From an uncultured Actinomycetes bacterium (lineage in GTDB: Bacteria > Actinomycetota > Thermoleophilia > Gaiellales > F1-60-MAGs149): a DNA stretch of 9,611 bases. The notes beneath the pieces are model-generated. The model was not told where the DNA came from and did not search any database. It worked only from the letters and a program-made list of their open reading frames with translations. Shown here piece after piece: positions 5,533 to 9,611 of this stretch (positions within the stretch are counted from its first letter, which is position 1; the number at the start of each line of letters is the position of its first letter). The DNA lies in contig CAIQOY010000362.1 of assembly GCA_903873565.1 (NCBI GenBank), forward strand, positions 1-9,611. Direction: 5' to 3'. A program made the position numbers and the translations under genes.

Positions 5533-6336
5533 GTGAGACTGGCACCGCTGATCGCGTTCCTGGCCCTCCTGGTCGTCGTGCCGGCCGGCCACGCCGGACC
5601 GCGCGTCGTGCTCCTCGACACCGGCATTGCGCTCGAGCACCCCGAGATCGCGGATCGCATCAACCGCGACGAGGCGCTCACCCTGATCGACGACGGGCGC
5701 GGCATCCGTGACTGCCACGGTCACGGCACCGCCGTCGCCAGCATCATCGCGGGGAGGAGGATCGGCCTCGCGCCGCACGCGACCCTCACCCCGATCCGCG
5801 TCCTCGGCTGCGACAAGAGCACCACCCCCGAGCGCGTCATCCGCGCGCTCCGTCACGTCCTCGTCCAGCGGCGGTCCGGCGCGTGGCCCGAGCCGACCAT
5901 CGTCAACGCCTCCTTCGCGCTCCCCCGCGACCCCCGCATCGACGCCCTCGTCGACCGGCTCGCGGCGGAGGGCGTCCCGGTCATCGCCAGCGCCGGCAAC
6001 GGCGGCGACAGCGCGTGCGGCTACTCGCCCGCGTCCGCGGAGACGAGCATCGCGATCGGCGCCTACGAGACCGTCCGGCGCCCCTACTGGTCGAGCAACA
6101 CCGGGCCCTGCGTCGACGTCTACGCGCCGGCGCATCGCCTCGGCGCGACGCCCCCGGCCGGCTACAAGCGCCGCTCGGGGACCAGCGTCAGCGCGGCGAT
6201 CGCCACCGGCGTCATCGCCCGGGCGAACCCGGCGCGCCTGACGCCCGGGGTGGTGCGACGCATCCTCCGCGCGCACAGCGTGCGCGAGGCGTGGGGCTAC
6301 CGCCTCTCGCCCCGCAGGCCCTCAGCCGCCTCGTAG
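5533..6336 (+). CDS. Exported compact subtilisin-family (S8) serine protease without propeptide
   Basis: This 267-residue secreted serine endopeptidase carries the whole S8 triad: D29 in VVLLDTGI, H64 in CHGHGTAVASIIAG and S218 in RSGTSVSAAIATG, with the oxyanion Asn N156 in SAGNGG. Residues 1-21 are a signal peptide (hydrophobic core 5-17, GHA cleavage site), and the catalytic Asp follows only 8 residues later. There is therefore no I9-type propeptide, and the usual N-terminal helix and strand are missing. Cysteines C61, C93, C162 and C193 could form two disulfides. The start is a GTG with GGAG 8 nt upstream; the frame is open a little further up to 5443 but holds no other start codon. It is convergent with the large exported gene to its right. 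It may depend on another chaperone or be a processing enzyme for a neighbouring secreted protein; both are guesses. Confidence 0.9.
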   Translation: MRLAPLIAFLALLVVVPAGHAGPRVVLLDTGIALEHPEIADRINRDEALTLIDDGRGIRDCHGHGTAVASIIAGRRIGLAPHATLTPIRVLGCDKSTTPERVIRALRHVLVQRRSGAWPEPTIVNASFALPRDPRIDALVDRLAAEGVPVIASAGNGGDSACGYSPASAETSIAIGAYETVRRPYWSSNTGPCVDVYAPAHRLGATPPAGYKRRSGTSVSAAIATGVIARANPARLTPGVVRRILRAHSVREAWGYRLSPRRPSAAS

Positions 6337-6341
6337 CGGTG

Positions 6342-6360
6342 GCGGGGCGCCGCTGCCCGC
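6342..6360. terminator. Possible terminator between convergent genes
   Basis: The 44-bp gap between the stops at 6336 and 6381 contains GCGGG (6342-6346) with CCCGC (6356-6360) and an overlapping alternative GGCGC/GCGCC stem. Stems are short and no U-tract is present, so support is weak. Confidence 0.25.
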
Positions 6361-6380
6361 GCCGCACGGTCTGCCGGGGC

Positions 6381-9125
6381 TCAGCTGGACGGCGTCGCCA
6401 CGGTGCAGGTCGGCGTCGGCGCGCCCGTGGCCTGCGTGCAGGTGACGCCGATGGTGCTGCTTGTTGGGACGCCCTGCCAGGCGACGTTGACCTGCTCGAC
6501 GGGCGTCTGCCACGTGTAGGTCGTCCAGGTGTTCCAGGGCGCGTTCACGTAGAGGTTGTTCGGCCAGGAGGTGACGCCGGCGCCGGGCATGGGCCAGCCG
6601 GAGGGTTGTGTGGTGTTCCAGCCGAGGGCCTTGGTGTTGACGGGGACGATCTCCCCGAAGACGCTGGAGGCGCTGGCGACGTCGCCGGTGATGTCGAGGC
6701 CGGTGACGCTGAGGACGGGGCTGGCGGAGCAGCCGATGCCGGCGAGCGTCGCGACCTTGCCGTTGATGTTGATGTTCGGGACGGTCTGGAGGTTGTTGAG
6801 GTCCGCGTAGGGCAGGAAGCCGGAGGGCATCGCGTTTTGGGCGATGTTGAACGTGCTGGTCGTCGTCGAGGTCAGGTTCGGGCCGAGCGTGTACGCGGAC
6901 GGCTGGACGAGGGCCCAACCGGTCCCCTGGCCGTTGAGCTGCGGGTTGCCGACGTTCGGGTTGTAGTAGACGGCGTTGCCGTTCGGATCGACGCCGAAGA
7001 ACGTCACGTTCCACGTGCCGGTCGGCTTGGCGCCGGCGGCGTTGACGCTCGTGGCGAGCAGCGACGGGCCATTGGCGCTCGTGGTGCCGCCGCCCGGGCT
7101 GAACGGCAGCGACAGGAAGGGCTGGATGCCGGCCAGGTTGCAGGTGACGTTGAGGCCTGCTTCGCCATTCTGGTTGACGCCGGGGGAGACCTGGACCTGC
7201 GGGCCGGGTGTGCCGCTCTGGCCGGCGGCGAGGCCGGTGTAGAGGCCGGCCTGGTACTGCGGCGTGGTCAGGTAGGTGAGGGCGATGTTCATGGCGCCCA
7301 TCGGGTTGTAGTTCTGGAGGTAGACCGAGTTGGTTTCGTTCATGTAGGAGCAGTTGATGACGCCTTCGAGGCCCCGGCCCCAGCACCACGCGTCGCCGGG
7401 CATGCCCGGGCTGGGCCCGATGTTCTGGAAGAGGCCGCCGGTGAAGGACGCGGCGCCGCCGATGTACGAGCCTTCGGGCGCGTTGTTGCTGACCATGTAC
7501 GAGGGGGCGCCGCCGTTCCAGTAGTACGTGGCGCTCGTCTGCGCGCCGAGCATCGGCTGGAGGTTGTTGTAGACGAACGTGCACCACGTGGACGGCGTCG
7601 TGTTCGCGGACGGCGCGGGGCAGGTGCTGACGCTGCCGGTTCCCGTCTGCGAGCCGACCTTGGCCGGGTAGGCGAAATAGCATGGCTTGCTGGTGTTGTA
7701 CGGCGTGCAGGTGTTCGCGATCGTGCCGTTGACGGGAGCGGCGGTGCCGGCCGTGTCGACGAACGTCGTGTTCGGGGGCTGCGGGACGGGCTGGATCAGG
7801 TTCCAGTTGTACGGCGCCGTGTACGTGGTGGCGGTGTAGGCGCCGGTGTTCGGGTTGGTGACGCCCCATGCGGAGGACTGGCCGTTGGTGCCGAAGCCGG
7901 TGACGGTCGTGGTGACGGCGAATGTCTCGGGGAAGTCGCTCGCGTCCGTGGAGCAGGTGCCGTTGACGGCGGGGCTGTCGATCAGGGTGGTCATGAACTT
8001 CGCGCTGATCGCGCTGAGACCGACGAGGGCGCCGACGGGTCCGCCTTCGCCGACGGCGCCGATCTCGATGTCGCCCTGGAGGACGGCGTCGACGACGTCC
8101 ACGCCGGTGGTGGCGGCGGCGTTGGCGAGCGCCTGCACGCCGGTGACGGCGGTGCCGGGCGCGTTCATGCCGGTCGTGGCGCCGTTGAGGCCGGCCCAGA
8201 GGGTGTTGAGGTTGCCGGCGAACGGGTTGGGCTCCATCACGTAGGCCATCTGGAGCAGGCTCCCCGACGAGAGCTGCGCGGTCTGGGCGCCGGGGAACTG
8301 CACCGACGAGCCGGTCCACATGCACTGGATGTTCGGGTTGAACGCGATCTGCTGCTGGAACGGCGTCGAGTTCGTGACGTAGACGTAGTTGAACATCGGC
8401 GAGGCCTGCGTGCTGCGCGTGTCGCGACTCCCGGCCCGCTGCGCCTTCGGGAGGCCGCCGCGGTCGGCGAGGATCTGCCGCTTGGCCAGCTCGAGGTAGC
8501 GGCCGCGCTCGGACAGGGACGCGGCGCGCGGCTGCAGGCTGGCGTCGTTCGTCTGGGTCAGGCCCCAGCCCGGGAACGCCCGGCTGGCGCCGCGGGTGTC
8601 CTTGAGGTGCGAGATGACGATGCTGGTCGCCGCGCGCTGCTTGTGGAAGCCCAAGGCGCGGAGCTGCCGGGAGGCCTTCCGGTCGAGGACGACCGCGACC
8701 TCGATCAGCCCCCGATCCGTGGCGGTCACGGTCTGCGAGCCGCGCGCCAGGATCCGGGAGTCGGGCAGCAGCCGGACGCTGGGCGGCCGGCGCGGGTTGG
8801 CGTACTCCGGCTTGGCGATGACGACGCTGAACACGATCCGGTCCGGGCTCGACGCCAGGTGCCGGTCGGCGGCCAGCGCCGCCGCGGGGCGGCGGAACGG
8901 GTCGACGTAGGCCTGCGCCCGGACGGCGAGGCGGCCGTCGCCGAGCTCCGCGAGGTACGGGTGCTCGACCCACATCGGCGGCGTGCCGCCGTACTTCGCG
9001 GCCTGCCGCTTCGCGCGCTCCTCGGCGGCGGCGCCGGCGGCCGGGACGAGGGCGGCGAGGAGGGCGATCACGGCGACCGCCAGCAGAGCGAGGCGGGAGG
9101 GGTGGAGAACGGGGGTGGTCGTCAT
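6381..9125 (-). CDS. Very large exported protein with Arg-rich N-terminus and nearly base-free C-terminal region
   Basis: I do not recognise this 914-residue protein. Residues 1-33 are a signal peptide (ALLAVAVIALLAALVPAAGAAA). Residues 34-242 are mixed alpha/beta and rich in Arg and Lys, ending in a basic linker (RAGSRDTRSTQ). From SPMFNYVYVTNSTPFQQQI (243 on) the protein changes: about 670 residues rich in N, T, S, G, P and aromatics hold only six Lys and one Arg, and all 12 cysteines. A Gly/Ala/Val stretch at 320-372 has amphipathic features. The switch suggests a prodomain plus a mature extracellular beta-rich part. The opening V-x-V-T-N-x-T-P with later S-S-G-S-L-L is loosely like small secreted beta-sandwich families, which is not enough to assign one. 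The start is the ATG at 9123-9125 with GGAGGT (complement of 9138-9143) 12 nt upstream; the longer upstream frame has no signal-like start. It is divergent from a TetR regulator. Confidence 0.88.
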   Translation of the reverse strand: MTTTPVLHPSRLALLAVAVIALLAALVPAAGAAAEERAKRQAAKYGGTPPMWVEHPYLAELGDGRLAVRAQAYVDPFRRPAAALAADRHLASSPDRIVFSVVIAKPEYANPRRPPSVRLLPDSRILARGSQTVTATDRGLIEVAVVLDRKASRQLRALGFHKQRAATSIVISHLKDTRGASRAFPGWGLTQTNDASLQPRAASLSERGRYLELAKRQILADRGGLPKAQRAGSRDTRSTQASPMFNYVYVTNSTPFQQQIAFNPNIQCMWTGSSVQFPGAQTAQLSSGSLLQMAYVMEPNPFAGNLNTLWAGLNGATTGMNAPGTAVTGVQALANAAATTGVDVVDAVLQGDIEIGAVGEGGPVGALVGLSAISAKFMTTLIDSPAVNGTCSTDASDFPETFAVTTTVTGFGTNGQSSAWGVTNPNTGAYTATTYTAPYNWNLIQPVPQPPNTTFVDTAGTAAPVNGTIANTCTPYNTSKPCYFAYPAKVGSQTGTGSVSTCPAPSANTTPSTWCTFVYNNLQPMLGAQTSATYYWNGGAPSYMVSNNAPEGSYIGGAASFTGGLFQNIGPSPGMPGDAWCWGRGLEGVINCSYMNETNSVYLQNYNPMGAMNIALTYLTTPQYQAGLYTGLAAGQSGTPGPQVQVSPGVNQNGEAGLNVTCNLAGIQPFLSLPFSPGGGTTSANGPSLLATSVNAAGAKPTGTWNVTFFGVDPNGNAVYYNPNVGNPQLNGQGTGWALVQPSAYTLGPNLTSTTTSTFNIAQNAMPSGFLPYADLNNLQTVPNININGKVATLAGIGCSASPVLSVTGLDITGDVASASSVFGEIVPVNTKALGWNTTQPSGWPMPGAGVTSWPNNLYVNAPWNTWTTYTWQTPVEQVNVAWQGVPTSSTIGVTCTQATGAPTPTCTVATPSS

Positions 9126-9190
9126 GAGCGGATCGGGACCTCCGGGAGGCGATCGGACGCGCAGCGGCTCCGCCGCGCCATCGCCGCCAG

Positions 9191-9196
9191 ATGCTA
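9191..9196 (-). promoter_or_regulatory. Possible -10 box TAGCAT of the large exported protein gene
   Basis: On the minus strand this reads TAGCAT and would start transcription near 9184, giving a leader of about 59 nt with the GGAGGT site. No convincing -35 box is seen. Confidence 0.35.
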
Positions 9197-9284
9197 CGCG
9201 ACCCGCGCGGCGCGCACGGGCTCCGGCGTCACAGTTGTGCACCATCCGCCCGTGCTCCGGCGAGCCGGGGCGCGGGTCGCGCGC

Positions 9285-9314
9285 TTGACGGCCCCCGATG
9301 CGCTCTCCTACCTT
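9285..9314 (+). promoter_or_regulatory. Promoter TTGACG-N18-TACCTT of the TetR-family gene
   Basis: TTGACG (9285-9290) is a near-consensus -35 box, and TACCTT (9309-9314) follows after 18 nt. The predicted start is near 9321, with a leader of about 60 nt to the ATG at 9382. Confidence 0.6.
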
Positions 9315-9320
9315 GCGGAA

Positions 9321-9334
9321 CCGGACGCGTTCGG
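9321..9334. promoter_or_regulatory. Candidate TetR operator at the transcription start
   Basis: CCGGACGCGTTCGG is palindromic at 6 of 7 pairs around ACGCGT. It lies on the predicted start site of the regulator gene, where a bound dimer would repress its own gene. A wider pair ACCGGA/TCCGGT (9320-9325 and 9342-9347) surrounds it. Confidence 0.3.
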
Positions 9335-9381
9335 CGGGACATCCGGTCCCGCGGGGCTCACCGGCGCCTGAGGACCAGACC

Positions 9382-9611
9382 ATGACGAAACCGCTCCGCA
9401 CTGGCGATGGCATCCGCCGCGGCGGGGCGCAGTACGCGGCGATCCACGTGGCGCTCGCTCGGGCGTCGGCGCACGAGCTGGCCCGGACCGGGTACGGGGA
9501 CTTCGCGCCGGCAGCGGTGGCCGCACGCGCTGGAGTGTCGACCCGCACGGCCTTCCGCCACTACGAGACCAAGCTCGCCCTGGCGGTGGCCGGTATCCAG
9601 TCGCTGCCCAC
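9382..9611 (+). CDS. TetR-family transcriptional regulator (N-terminal part, cut by the window end)
   Basis: 76 residues are visible. After a basic N-terminus, residues 21-72 match the TetR N-terminal DNA-binding domain: a first helix (AIHVALARASAHELARTGYG), then helix-turn-helix AAVAARAGVSTRTAFRHYETK with the typical A-A-x-A-G-V-S-x-x-x-x-F-x-H-Y-x-x-K pattern. The ligand-binding part lies beyond the window. The ATG is preceded by GAGGA (9370-9374) 7 nt upstream. It is divergent from the large exported protein gene, the common place for a TetR repressor of an adjacent gene, so it may control that gene and itself. The ligand is unknown. Confidence 0.9.
   Translation, partial: MTKPLRTGDGIRRGGAQYAAIHVALARASAHELARTGYGDFAPAAVAARAGVSTRTAFRHYETKLALAVAGIQSLP

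Noticed and set aside
9230..9239. CACAGTTGTG near-palindrome upstream of the large minus gene as an operator
   Set aside because: Only four pairs match around a mismatched centre and it is single, so chance is likely.
5883..9371. A 1,162-codon open frame on the plus strand across the protease and the large minus gene
   Set aside because: It is antisense to a gene with a signal peptide and good ribosome site, its product is low-complexity Arg/Gly/Val/Ala, and it begins inside the protease gene in another frame. Long antisense frames are typical of GC-rich coding DNA.
1..9611. CRISPR array, insertion sequence, or prophage genes
   Set aside because: No regularly spaced repeats, transposase, integrase or phage structural motifs were found in either strand.

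Overview
The window is high-GC DNA. Strong third-position G/C bias, GTG starts, leaderless genes of the form -10 hexamer / 6 nt / start codon, and several large Sec-exported proteins point to an actinobacterium. A soil member of Thermoleophilia/Solirubrobacterales is my guess; no marker gene in the window proves it.

Layout. 1-66 is the 3' end of an unidentified gene. It converges across a strong hairpin (75-111) on a small exported protein gene (125-649, minus). A tRNA-Trp gene (CCA) lies at 818-890. From the 5' side of its anticodon loop to just past its 3' end (849-892) this tRNA is repeated in direct orientation at 4722-4765 (41/44 identical). The 3.87 kb between the copies looks like an integrated element or its remnant. 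It carries a very large unrecognised secreted protein (938-3568) and a VapBC-type toxin-antitoxin pair (3863-4623). A shorter third att-like copy at 3727-3769 lies between these two cargo units. It also matches the flank of the right-hand copy, as if two cassettes with the same right end had been inserted one after the other. No integrase is present.

Right of the island are a leaderless GNAT acetyltransferase (4864-5388) and a compact exported subtilisin-family protease (5533-6336) that lacks a propeptide. The protease gene converges on a second very large exported protein (6381-9125, minus) with a sharply two-part composition: an Arg-rich N-terminal quarter, then about 670 residues with almost no basic residues. 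A divergent TetR-family regulator (9382 to the window end) shares its upstream region with that gene and may control it.

How the genes may work together. The island reads as cargo plus a toxin-antitoxin module that would stabilise it. The two giant secreted proteins and the protease suggest a strongly exported, extracellular-facing neighbourhood. The most interesting points are the tRNA-Trp repeat series and the unrecognised large secreted protein it encloses.
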